From NCBI GenBank assembly GCA_037952775.1, contig JBANAY010000004.1:12400001-12464000 (forward strand): DNA of 64,000 nucleotides, read 5' to 3'. Origin of the DNA: Clonostachys chloroleuca (lineage: Eukaryota > Ascomycota > Sordariomycetes > Hypocreales > Bionectriaceae). The position numbers were made by a program, and so were the translations under genes. Every line of letters starts with the position of its first letter. Position 1 is the first letter of the stretch. The notes below the pieces were generated by a model that saw only the letters and a program-made list of their open reading frames with translations, had not been told where the DNA came from and did not search any database. Positions 45,182 through 56,542 of the stretch are shown here, piece by piece.

Positions 45182-46819
45182 ATGGAGCAGACTAGTTCCA
45201 AGAGCACCTCTCTCTTCTGAGTCTACCACCCGAGATTCAAACAGATTCTCTCCCACCTTGTTTCTTATTTTGGAAAGCCATCGATCCACGCGGTGTTACG
45301 GACTTGCAAGCAGTTCTATGAGGTAGCTCTCCCGCTGTCCGTGCATGTTTTCCGAAACGCAGCCCCATTTAGAGACGGTGGGGGGTTCTGTTCCCGCGCC
45401 CGAAATGTGCAGTTCTTACGGTACATTGTCATTTCTAAACCTGAGCTCGCTATACACGTCAAGACTCTCCTTTTGGGCAGATTCTCTTCAAAACCCGATG
45501 CAGCCACCCACATCAAGGATATTGCACAACCCCAAGAAATCAAATGTACCAAAGAGGAGCTTTCAGTCTATCAACACGCGATAGAGGATGTATTGGATCG
45601 GTTGAATTACGACGGAGACAGGAAATGGTCTGCCGAATGGGTGGAGGATCTCAGCAAAGGCTGTTCTGATGCCCAGGCCGCCCTTATCATGCTTGCTTGT
45701 CCGAATATTCAAACGTTGATGTTCGAACAAGCTACCAAGCCACGACAGTTTATTCGTTTATTACAAATGGTTGGGTCGTTGAACAGCCTAAAGCCGCCTC
45801 TTGGAAAACTCAACATCGGTCAGCTTAGCATCCCGCTTTCAAAAGTTGAGGATGTATTTCATGAGGCCACTGAATTTGAAGAGGGCTATCAGATGTTTCA
45901 CGAACAAGGGCCGGTCATATTTCATCTTCCTCGCCTCCGATTCTACGAGGGCAACCTTCTTTATGGGGATATGTTAGCCGCTGAGAAGTTTGATCACTTG
46001 CAGCCCGGATCTTCTCCGGTGGAAGAAATCGCTCTACGTGTCTCTACCATTGCCGGACCAACACTCGAGGGTATATTAAAAGCCTGCAGAGCACTTAAAA
46101 AGTTCGAGTATACCCATAACTCTTTTCTCAACCAATATAATGAATTAACGCCCCGTAAAATTCTGGAGGCCCTCTTGATCCATTCTGAAACATTAGAGGA
46201 TGTCCGTGTCAATATGCACGAGGAAGTGGATAAAGGGTGGGAATGGCAAGATCATCCCGAGTGCCTCTATATGGGAATAAGACTTTCTCTGCTACGCTCG
46301 CTTAAGACGCTTACAGTTAGCTGCCAGTGCCTTACTGGAATTCTTGCCGGCCCCCCAGAGAATCACGGCTTTAATGGACGCCCGATGCCACTTCAGATTG
46401 AGGAAGCTCCGAGCCTTATCGAATGCCTTCCTGAAAGCCTGGAATCACTGAAGATCCTTGGATGCGGTGAGGAAATATGGGAAACAGCAACAGAGTTGCT
46501 GAGGACAGTTGAGCAGGGTGTTCGGTTCACGAAGCTCACTTATATTTGCTTTCTCTTTAATAAGTGGCTCATGAAGTCGAAGATCGACTAACATTGCTAC
46601 TCTCCACAGGTCCGCTTGGAAATTGGGTACCAAAATCAGGGATTTTACCAATTTGACTTGGGACCCCCCATTAGCGAAACGGAAACGCGTCGGGAACACA
46701 ACGCAACCTCTCGTATATATACCCCGGATACCCGAAAGTATTATGTGGAGATCCGTGAGTTGGCTGTGTTTCCGGAAAGTGCGTACCAGCGGCCTGATCC
46801 TAATGACTTCGAGGAATAA
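45182..46819 (+). pseudogene. F-box protein gene with disrupted N-terminal F-box
   Basis: The long frame from about 45221 to 46591 contains QILSHLVSYFGKPSIHAVLRTCKQFYEVALPLSVHV and resembles fungal F-box proteins with LRR-like C-terminal parts, which select substrates for SCF ubiquitin ligases. The ATG at 45182 (MEQTSSKSTSLF) is in the same frame but meets TGA at 45218-45220. Between them, the F-box start LLSLPPEIQ is encoded in a different frame (45215-45241). Two small compensating indels explain this: about two extra bases in the TC run near 45210-45216 and one extra A in CAAAC near 45239. At the 3' end, a frame continuing VRLEIGYQNQGFYQFD to 46819 follows a good branch site (CTAAC) and acceptor (CCACAG at 46607-46612). 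The last intron is therefore real but its donor is unclear. Either a decaying gene or sequencing error. Confidence 0.65.
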
Positions 46820-47391
46820 GGGCGTAATCTCGAGAAAGCATTAAGTCTGTCAATCCCTTTGAAGATCCGCTGTTTTGTTGTGGGTTCCCAGTCAGGTTCC
46901 ATATCTACGCCAAGATTGCTGCATGAGGTGGTTACATTCTTTATCAAGGTTGATCTCAGAAATCTTGTACTATCACTATTGGATATATCGCTTTCTTAGC
47001 AAAGTAAACCATACTCATTAGATACTAGATCGCGCGGACACAGGAATAGCGGTACCAATGTCCAGGAGCCGTCCATTTTACCGTCTTCAGAATAAAATTG
47101 TAGGTGAATAGTCAGCTTCGAGGTCAAGATGTTATGAGGTTGATGCCTGGCAAAAGAATAGAAAGGGGGGAACCGACGGATTGTGGACTGAAAGTCTTAA
47201 CGTTTGCAATATTGCCGGCGTAGCCCATTCAGCCTGATCAAGTATTCAGCTGCACAGACACCGCTGAATGTCCTTATAGCACCACCAAGCTCATCAAGTT
47301 TGCCACGCAGGTCGCATTGACCCGCAACATGCCAACTGAGAATTTTCTACATGAATATATACAGATCTTTGACTTCCGTAATTCATCAACA
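46820..47391. other. Intergenic region left of the tRNA gene
   Basis: About 570 bases with the 3' UTR of the F-box gene. No gene is seen. An AT-rich segment (ATATATA near 47355) lies directly upstream of the tRNA. Confidence 0.5.
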
Positions 47392-47473
47392 GCGTAATTG
47401 GTTTAGTGGTAAAATTCTCCGTTGCCATCCGAGCAGCGTCGGGGAGCCCTGGGTTCGATTCCCAGATTACGCA
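47392..47473 (+). tRNA. tRNA-Gly (anticodon GCC) with 11-nt intron
   Basis: The acceptor stem GCGTAAT pairs with ATTACGC across seven pairs, followed by the discriminator A. The D arm contains the internal A-box (TGGTTTAGTGG). The anticodon stem CTCCG pairs with CGGGG and encloses loop TTGCCA plus T. The anticodon GCC is at 47424-47426. An insert of 11 bases (47428-47438) sits one base 3' of the anticodon, at the canonical 37/38 position for nuclear tRNA introns. The T arm is CTGGG-TTCGATT-CCCAG, the B-box. A T5 pol III terminator follows at once. The mature tRNA would be 71 nt before CCA addition. Confidence 0.95.
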
Positions 47474-47478
47474 TTTTT
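47474..47478 (+). terminator. RNA polymerase III terminator of tRNA-Gly
   Basis: TTTTT immediately after the discriminator base of the tRNA gene. Confidence 0.85.
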
Positions 47479-50400
47479 GCCCTTTTCATGACTTCTTTTT
47501 TTGTTCCATCGGCTGAGAAGCAAAAATAAGTCGATCATGTCTCTTTTCCTTCCATTTTTGGATGGGTTGTGGCGTAATACCAAGACAGCTTACGTGTCTG
47601 TCTAAGGGTGACTCCCCGTATCGTGATATCAAGGTATTGCGTCTCTTTGCTAATCACGCAGGACATAGTCCCCTTCGTATTAAGAACAAAACAAAAACCC
47701 ATCTAGAAGTGAGCTCCATACGAGCAGCTTGGCTGGGATAAACCCTACACAGTGGGAAACGGCGGCACATGATGTCAAAGTGATCAGCACGGAGTGGGGC
47801 AGAACGAGGAATGCTGGATCAGCGATCTGGTTTCGCGAAGCGCACGGAGTGGGTCTTGGTGTTTCAAATTCAATTCGAAGCTGCAAGTGCGATTTGCTAG
47901 AAACGTTTTGAACATGTGTATTTGAAGATGTGTAATGACAGGTGCGTGGTTGTGCGTCGACGCGAAACTTGGAGACGGGCACTGCATAGGGGCACTGGCA
48001 CCGGCGATTGGGACCATTCTACCTCTTGTGGTATCGATAGAATGCCATGATAATATGCAAATGGGTGCCGTTCGACTGATCAAGACAGGTGGATTTTTGC
48101 CGTGTTGATTGCTTCGCCCTACCGAGGGAGAAGGAGGTTTTGCTCCTCACCCTGAACTTGGGATATATAGAAACCCGCACTTGAACAGACCAAGAATAAC
48201 GGATGGCGGCAGAAGGATTAGTGCCTGTAGCCGAGATTGGGATCTCGTCTTTGCATGCGTTTGCCTGGGGCTAACAGCGAAATGAATAAGTGATTGGCTT
48301 ATGGAATCTTGCAGGGAGCACAGTGTATGACGGTGTACGAGGAGACAGCGTGGAGTCGAAATTACATGGCCTGATTCATTAGCAGAAAGATACAGATGGA
48401 ATAGTGCCCGGCCTGGATTGTACGTATCTCGCTGTCGAGACGTTGGGCTACGCAAGTGGGGAGAGCGATCTTGCTCTCTCTGCCTGCCGTTAAAGTTACG
48501 AGAACTTGGTTGGTTGCCGTGTACGTAAAGTCAACGCCCCTCCAAAATATGCAAGAGGTACAAACGGAACGTAGACTTGTCACTGCGTACCGAAGATACT
48601 ACCTAGGTACCTAGTCGTTGCATTTATAGGACGTGCCTTTTGATTTCTATAACTAGCCCAAAAATGCGATGATAACTTAACAGATCAAATCCCGGTAGAG
48701 TGCAAGTGATAGTATTGTCTTTCAACAAGATGAATTATTTCCAGGCTGATTCAAAAGACTCTAACTAACCCGCTATAATCAAGCATTAGCGATATAGGAC
48801 AGGTAAGTTTCCCCGGCTGTGGTATTTACTCTCATTCAGATTTTTCATGCAAGTAGTCGAAACTCGATAACTCCAGAAGAGACGCATTTTACGCCGGGCG
48901 GTGAAATGATGCTGCACGAGTCGAGAAATGACAAGCTCTGATGCATGTAATTAGACGCTGAGTGTTCACTTAGCGAGCTCTCTTGGTTATGACGCCCTCT
49001 TTTCATATCTGATGTGTTCACAAATTAAACAACCAGCAGTTCGAATTGGTGTGCCTTTCTATGCGGCAACTGAGAGTTACCATCCATCAAGAGAATCCAA
49101 GACTTACAGACCCTGGCAAGCCTGGACCTGCTTTGACTGGTGTGATTGTGGTTGGCTGGAGCTTCCTGCATGGCTGGTGGTCCATAATAACGTCAACATT
49201 AGGAAGAGTGGAGCAGGCAGGCCCGTAACCTCAACTGTCTCACCAGCAACAAGAGGAGCGCAGGGAGGAAGCTGCCAACACCACCGCCACTGGGCACGTT
49301 TCGACCGCCCCAACCCAGCATATTCACACAGAACCGCCCTCTAAGAACGAGAAGAGCGGGAAAAGGGCCAGGTCGTAGCCGACGGTGTTTTCGGTCGTTC
49401 CCAAGAGGCAAATCCGCGGACCGCTCGTATTGATGATCCACATGACTCTGGCAATGGATGGTGGGCCGGCACTAGCCCTTCCCCAATTCAATATCCCATG
49501 GACGCTTCCATGGATTATTTAAGGACGGATGTTTGTTTGGAAGGCCCTAAAAATGGGGCCTATGGCGCCAAGCCGTTTCCTGAGATGGGGAAAGGTGCCG
49601 AAACAGTCGGCCGAGAATCACAGAAAGTGTTCAAGCAATGTTCATGCCTGCAGTTGGTCATGCTTTGGGATCCGGGATGGAGGTGCATCTTACCATCTTA
49701 CGCATTCGAGAATCCTACAGCCACCTCAGCCGGTAGAGGGAATCAATATTCTTATTCATGACAGTAACTCAGTCAGCATGTCTTACGAGCCGCACCCTCA
49801 GCTGGCTGTTGCTTGCGTCCCAGCCGCGAAAGTTAATGGTCGCTCAGCCGCGCAGCCTCCAGCTAAACGACGCACCAGCACTGTCTAGCACCAAATGACG
49901 AACAACGTAGTAACTGCTGGCGTTGAGTGCAATTTTATACGAAGTTACTGGGCTGTGACCAAGACCTGCCTACGAGGACAATAGCAGCTCATGCTAGGAT
50001 TTAGCACCTGCTCTAGGAAGGTATCGATATAATGAATTCTCCGTGCTATGATGTACTGTCCAGCTCTCTGTGGGGCAGAACACAGCCCCAGTACCCAATT
50101 CTGGACCTCGGACCCCGCGCGCGCGAGGTATCGTGTTGGAGGCCGCTACGGCCAAGTACATGAGTAAATTAGCCAGTAGGTTAAGCAGGTACGGGGCTGG
50201 CAGGGGCAGCTAGAACAAACCCCACCCTGCCCCTTGAGGCTAGGTAGGACTAAGCCTGGAGTCTCTGGCCAAATTACTGTAGAAACGGGAGGGCCAGGCG
50301 CCGAAACAAGTATCCGACACACTGCTCCTGGTCACTTCATTCCATCTGCCTCCTCCACCAAACGCTGGCCAGCTTCCTCCGACTGGCGCTCATTCGTTTT

Positions 50401-51000
50401 CTCTGCTTTTTGACAAGTTTTTGCAGCATTCGGGGGACTCGACATTCCACTGCCCTGTTTTTACTGCCCAGCGAGGATTACTCGTAGCGTGCAACAGCCT
50501 ATCCTGCATCCAGCGTCATTGCGCATCCGATTCCCCCAGTCTATTTACAGAGCTGCATGTCAATTCCCAATCACCACCACAGCCACATCCACGGCACTGC
50601 ATTCCAAGGAGTCAGCAATTCGACCATCGCCTCCAAATTTTTAGACACCCAACCCCAGGAATCGAATTCTCCCGTTCCTGTGGTCCGCTCCCTTCTGGCG
50701 AGATCGAGACTACGGCCCGCCGCCAAGTCCCGATTCGGCCATTGTCTAGGTTTTGTCGTGTCGTCTGCGAATGCCGAGAAGCAATTTTCACGTTCTGTAA
50801 ACCGTCATATCGTTATCACAGGATAGAGACCAGTACATCTGTTGGAAGAAGATACCTGGTCGATTGTCTAGAGCATTGTACGACCGTTTGCTCGCTCGTA
50901 ACCTTACTAACCTCGCCAAGAGGCGCCATTTCCCTCGCCTAGAAGACACATTCTACGGATTCTAGTCCCTCGTCTTGGCTTTTTGGCGTCTCCTTTTAAT
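47479..51000. other. 3.5 kb gene-poor region and leader of the GH17 gene
   Basis: No open frame here shows a recognisable product. There is an AGGTACCT octamer at 48605. The last about 600 bases (50340-51000) are C/T-rich, rich in CCA and TCC, and probably form the promoter and 5' leader of the GH17 gene. Confidence 0.5.
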
Positions 51001-52968
51001 ATGAGTTATTCACACGGATATCCCGCCGAGAGAGAACCTCTCGGTGGTCCATCCACCTATCACAACGACCCGCGGGGTCCCTTTGGCGACCAGTCCTCCT
51101 ACCGAGACGCGAGCCCACGGCCATATCAGAACGATGGCCCTCCTCCGGTGCCAGAGCATGGCCGAAATATATACCAAGATTCGTCGTACCACATGTCAGA
51201 CAACCAAGTTCCATTGCCGCCTTCTCGGTCGGCACATGGAGGCCACAATCCCTATAACCAAGGCGGCGGCGGCCACCCGTACGAATACTACGGTAGGTCT
51301 TTTATATTTGCTCGTATTGAGCTCTCTATAGTCTTCCAATGAATTAATACTAATCTTCTCTTTCATGGCAGGCGCTCCCGGTGTTCACGGATCACAGCCA
51401 TCGAGCGTGCACAGCTTCGCCCCTCCAGATCCCTACGTGGATGATCCGTACCAAGGATACTCGAGCTCCACGCGAAGTGTCGACCGAAGGCTAGGAGAGG
51501 TCAACCCAGACGAGATAGCGGACGACGGCGATGACGTCCTCCACCACCCCATGCCGAGCAAGCGTAATTCAATGTTGAGCTCAGCACAAACTTCAGATCG
51601 TGGGCAACGGGGGCTGCAGGTGTAGCAGGAGCTGCAGCGGGTGGCGGCGTGATTGGCGGTTTGCTCTCCTCAAACGCTAACGGTAGGAATTGCCATCTGA
51701 CCATGGCTATACAATTTGTTCTAGTTGCTGACGCATGAAACTCTTTAGCTACCGGCGGCGGTGGCAGTGGCTATGATCTTGCCGAGGGTGCTCAAGAAAA
51801 GCCGGGCCGCTTCAGAGGGAGCGACGGCCATTTTACCAAGAAATGCAGATTAACAATTATTGCTATAGTTGCTGTCTTCATTGCGGGCGCTATTGTCGCC
51901 GCAGTTCTCGGCAGTATGGCGGCTAACGGCAGATTGGGTGGTGGTGGGAACAAGAGCGGCAGCAACAGCGGTAGCGGCGATTCGGCTGACCAGGACACAA
52001 ACAAGAACGGCGATCTTGACATCAACAGCGCCGAAATCAAGAAGCTGATGAGTAACACCAAGCTGCACAAAGTCTTCCCTGGGATGGACTACACCCCCAT
52101 CAACTCACAGTACCCCGACTGTATGCACAACCCGCCTTCACAGAACAACATCACGAGAGACGTTGCTGTGCTCAGCAAGCTTACAAACAAAATTCGTCTT
52201 TACGGCACCGACTGCAACCAGACCCAAATGGTTCTCCACGCCATTGATCGACTTAACCTCAAGAACGATGTCAAGGTTTGGCTAGGAGTTTGGCAAGATG
52301 GCAATAAGACGACCAACGCGCGACAGCTCTCACAGATGTGGGACATTCTGGACGAGTACGGTGGCGACCAGTTTGAGGGGCTGATTGTGGCCAACGAAAT
52401 TCTCTTCCGTGAGGAAATGGCAATAACAGAGCTTGGAACCTTGCTGTCGGGAGTGCGAACGAACCTGACCAGCCGCAAAATCAACCTGCCCGTGGCGACA
52501 TCGGATCTTGGTGACGACTGGACACAGGCCCTGGCTGATGAGAGTGATTACATTATGGCCAATATCCATCCATTCTTCTCCGGTACCGCAGCTGAAGATG
52601 CTGCTGCTTGGACAATGAACTTTTGGAAGACCAGAGACGGGCCCTTGTGGAAGTCGGATAGTAAGAAGAACATCATCTCGGAAACAGGCTGGCCTTCTGG
52701 TGGTGGAACCAACTGTGGTGGGGCTACGAGCTGCGCCAAGGGGTCTGTCGCCGGTGTATCTCAGATGAACCAGTTCATGAAGGACTGGATCTGCCCGGCT
52801 CTCAACAACGGCACCCAATATTTCTGGTTCTCGGCATTTGATGAGCCTTGGAAAATCCGCTTCAACGAGAAGGGCAAGGAGTGGGAAGACAAGTGGGGGC
52901 TAATGGACGTCAACCGCAATCTCAAGGACGGACTCGAGATCCCCGACTGCGGCGGCAAGACCGTATAA
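51001..52968 (+). CDS. btgC: BtgC-type GH17 glucan endo-1,3-beta-glucosidase, type II membrane protein
   Basis: Acts on cell-wall beta-1,3-glucan from the plasma-membrane or wall side. Four exons, 51001-51292, 51372-51563, 51620-51682 and 51749-52968, join to 588 residues. The N-terminal cytosolic part (MSYSHGYPAEREPLGG) is Pro/Gly/Tyr-rich and has acidic spacers. A Gly/Ala stretch leads to a single membrane helix preceded by KKCR (LTIIAIVAVFIAGAIVAAV, about residues 200-220). The GH17 domain follows a Ser/Gly linker: VFPGMDYTPINSQYPDC, IRLYGTDCNQTQMVLHA, the acid/base Glu in IVANEILFRE, and the nucleophile Glu in IISETGWPSGG. It ends WGLMDVNRNLKDGLEIPDC. No GPI signal is present. Introns 1 and 3 have strong sites. 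Intron 2 (GTAATT...CTGCAG, 56 nt) is needed to keep the frame and has a weaker donor. Several N-glycosylation sequons lie in the domain. Confidence 0.92.
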
Positions 52969-55213
52969 AGATGTCACTATATATGCATCGGTGTCTCATA
53001 CTAGACTTGGCACAGCTCCATGGGCTTTGGATTGATCACTCCCGGGCTTTTATTTTACTTGTCTACTACGGCATCACGCGGGAGCTGCTCGGAGCTGGTG
53101 GCTGGGACGCGTGATAGCTGGGTGACAGCATAATCACTCCGGCTACATTGCTACTGTCATCACGCATGGCAGTGTAGCCCCCTTTCCTTTCCCCCTTCTT
53201 TGCTTTCCATTCGGGAGTTGAGGAGTCTGAAATGATTTACAGAGCCATGGTTGTTTTTACTCGTTTTTACTTGTTTGTTTTGGAGGACTTTGTGTTTACA
53301 TGCCGCAAGAGAAGAGACGTGATGGGACCAGTCTTTTTTTATGATAGATGGGTAGAAAACCTACCACTATGTGTCTAAGAAACGCAAATCGGGGAAGGAA
53401 TGGAACATGGCATCTTGGCTTAGGGTTGTATATCTAGATATATACATATGTACATGTAGGTAGATGACAGTATATAGTGCCAACATGGCGATGAGAATAA
53501 CATGAAGCCTTTGATCAAGGACCTGCTTCCGCAAGCATCAATGTGATTCATATCACATTTCGCCTAACTACTGTAGGTTTGATTAGGCTCTTGCTAGTTG
53601 ATTGGCCAAACATTTAGTTCCTGGATTAACTCGATCCGGATATGAGGTGATTGTGAAAGGATGACGTGCATGACGGAGCTGATTGATAGGAGGTGCGGGC
53701 GATGCAGAGCAGCGAAAGAAGACAAGGGCGAAACAGTGGATTCGGCGGGCTACCTTCTATACTACCTGGTATGTATGCACCTGGGTTTGAGTGTCAAGCC
53801 AGCGACATAAAAACATGGCACACCAAAGCTCTGTTCACACAAGTCAGGGACCTCATTTTCTTATCAATAATGCAATAACAAGAAAACTAATAATTATTAT
53901 TCTATAGTATCTAGCTTGATATTGTATTATTACCTATTAATTGTATTGATATTGTGTTGAAATTCAACTCCGGAGGTTCTGGGTCTGCCGTGTTTTATGT
54001 CAGTCTCTGGAGTATCAATTGCCATCTAGATCGCCTATGCACGCGCGAATTCTCGCGAGCTGTCGCTGGGACTGCCCTGCCACGAGCGAATTAAAATATA
54101 TCCAATTGATGGTGGTTCGCCACCACCGCCGCGGCTGCACGTACGAGGAAAGTTGCGCGGTTGAAAGGATCGTCGAAGCTCAGGTCACCCCGGGGAGCTG
54201 TCGCTCCTTTTTAGGTGGTAGCAGTGGATTGATTGTGCATCCTCCGCCTGGGGCACTTGGGTCCATGGATCTTTGTAGGCGCACAGGCCAGAAGCACCCA
54301 GCTGGTGGGTTACACGCAAAGAGAGCATTTGGATTATGCTACGCTGGGCTGGGGCTAGGCCATTGCTAGCGAGAAGGCACGGCCGAGTTGGTGCTCTGGC
54401 CATCCGCTATGTCTAGCGCCCAGCGGATCTCACCGACGCTATATTGTTCAACGCATCTATGCCGTCTCTCCACGGTCGTCTCTCCACCACGACATGGCCA
54501 GATGTTTGTGATAGAAAGCCAGAGCAGACGGCGACCAGGACGAGGCAATTAAGCGGGCAAGAGGCCAAAACATGCTCTCCCCATCCCCAGGGTCAAACCG
54601 CGACTAGGCCCCCAAGAAAGGTCGACCCCAGCCCCCAATCGAGCATCCTCCGAACATCATGTCAGGATTAACTTTTGAAACCTCACCCGTGTCCCTGCCG
54701 CCAGCCATGGGTAGGGTCAGTCTGGCAGCGAGGCCCTGGCAAATGGCAGCCTCTATCCTCCTCGCGGAAACGGGCTGGATGTGATGGCTCGATTTATTCT
54801 CCTACTGGGCCTTTCTTTTTCCTGACACCCCCACAAGCCGCCCGACCTGCGTCTGCTGGGCGGTTTCATATGTAGGTGGCTCAACTGAACGACCGCACTC
54901 TGGGGCAGACTTGCTCGGTCTCTCTCTCCGTGTATCCCAATTGATCGCTGCCGTGGGAATTATCACGGAGGTAGATCTCCTGCAGTTCATTTCGCTTTTA
55001 TCCGCGTCCTGGTCTCTTCTTCCCCAACAGCTTGGCTGCACCTGCGAAATTGGTTCGATGCAGCTCGACTAGGGGCTGGTACCCAACAGGAAAGATTCGA
55101 AATTCGAAAATCAAATCTGAGCTTCCCGAAAGCTCAGTTACACTGGAAAAATTAGCAGGGTGTTGAGCTGAAGCTGTTGAGCAGCTTCGCTCTCCAACTC
55201 TCACGCACTCACA
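52969..55213. other. 2.2 kb intergenic region
   Basis: It has the 3' UTR of the GH17 gene, an AT-rich segment at about 53870-53960 and the promoter of the membrane-protein gene. No supported gene. Confidence 0.5.
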
Positions 55214-56146
55214 ATGTCGGCGGTGGTATGGGCCGTCCCGGTCATTCTCGTCGTCTCGGCGCTCCTGTGCTCTGTTGCCTCGACCGCCTTCGTCTTCCGG
55301 CGCATCAAATCGACCAACGACCCCGTCCGCTCGGCCGCCAGCTGGCTCAAGACGTGCTGGGTCATCCTGACCGTCGTGTGGCTGCCGCTCTCGCTGGCCG
55401 TCCACTGCCTGAACCTGGACATTCAGATGTCTGGCAAGCCCGCCGACACGCACGCCCGGGCCATGGGGTTCCTGCGCCCGCTCAAGAACCTCGTCGGCTT
55501 CATAACGACGGCGTACATCCTCATGCTGCAGCTGGACCTCGTCCTGGGGCTCAAGCGCGTGGCTGGCTCGCAGTCGGCGCAGGTGGACGACGCCACGGCC
55601 ATCAAAGAGGAGAAGCGAGACAGCAGGAAGAGGATTGGGGCTTGGGTTGCGCTGATAGTGACGCTGGCGCTGGCGCTGGCCCAGGGGGTCTTGACACAGA
55701 TGGGGTCGAGGGCGCAGTGGATGCAGATCCAGCATCGCAGCGACTCCCTCACGGGATGCGCTCTGCAGATCACCGTGGCGGTGTTGTTGCTGTGCGGCGT
55801 AGTGACGGTGCTTGTGTACGGGATCGTGGTATCGAGGGCGGCGATGGGGCCCGTCGGGAGGGTCATGGGCATGCAGCTGACGGTTGCGAGCCTTTTGGGG
55901 GTGGTCAGGCAGGTGTGCATGCTGGTGTATGCATGCCTGGTCATGACTGGTCTGCTCCATTATGACGAGGAGCCGGCGCTGGATATTCTGGAGAGCATCA
56001 CAACCATCTGGACTGTCATCGGGGGGTTGTGGTTGACGGCGGCTGTGCTGGCTAGGAGAGAGGGAGGACTCTGGAGCGTGCACATCAAGAGCTGCGATAC
56101 CCCAGTGCCGGGGGATGAGGATCTAGAGGCCGTGAGGTATGCCTGA
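55214..56146 (+). CDS. Multi-pass (about seven-helix) membrane protein of unknown function
   Basis: An intronless frame of 310 residues from the ATG at 55214. Hydrophobic segments lie at about residues 4-26 (WAVPVILVVSALLCSVA), 44-66, 88-110 (VGFITTAYILMLQLDLVLG), 143-163, 184-206 (ITVAVLLLCGVVTVLVYG), 222-244 and 264-284. This suggests seven membrane spans with a short external N terminus. The loop at about 118-140 is charged (KEEKRDSRKR). The tail after the last helix is short and ends DEDLEAVRYA. The topology recalls fungal receptor-like or integral membrane families, but I see no Rhodopsin-like, PTH11/CFEM or Ste motif, so I do not assign a function. GC-rich codon use supports coding. It converges on the vWA gene about 400 bp downstream. 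Confidence 0.72.
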   Translation: MSAVVWAVPVILVVSALLCSVASTAFVFRRIKSTNDPVRSAASWLKTCWVILTVVWLPLSLAVHCLNLDIQMSGKPADTHARAMGFLRPLKNLVGFITTAYILMLQLDLVLGLKRVAGSQSAQVDDATAIKEEKRDSRKRIGAWVALIVTLALALAQGVLTQMGSRAQWMQIQHRSDSLTGCALQITVAVLLLCGVVTVLVYGIVVSRAAMGPVGRVMGMQLTVASLLGVVRQVCMLVYACLVMTGLLHYDEEPALDILESITTIWTVIGGLWLTAAVLARREGGLWSVHIKSCDTPVPGDEDLEAVRYA

Positions 56147-56542
56147 TCAGGGCCGTGGCCCAAAAGAAGACAAAAAAGTATCTTTCTTTACACTCCTTAG
56201 ACTATATTACACGATACCTTACGCTTCAGCGTTAATGAGAACATGACTTTTACCCCTTTAAATCTCAATGAATGATATCAAGGCTACAGCTTTGTAACTT
56301 CACAACAAAAGACGTAATGGGACAATTATTCACGAACCACATGATGACACAGGATGCAAGTCGGGTTTAATTTTGAACAATTTCAAAAAGAACTATATAA
56401 GTACATATAAGCAGGCATGACAAAACATATCGACATAGCTGGAGGCATTCATTTCCCTTATTCACTTTCCGTCATAAGAACTAACTTCCAAATAGAAACC
56501 ATAGCATCTTCAATTTCATCACTCATTCATCCTCCTCTCTCC
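56147..56542. other. Convergent 3' region
   Basis: About 400 AT-rich bases between the facing 3' ends of the membrane-protein and vWA genes. It presumably holds their polyadenylation sites. No gene is seen. Confidence 0.55.

Noticed and set aside
54998..56083. 361-codon minus-strand frame rich in Arg/His/Gln/Pro
   Set aside because: It lies antisense to the GC-rich membrane-protein gene, whose translation has clear hydrophobic helices. The antisense product is unnatural in composition.
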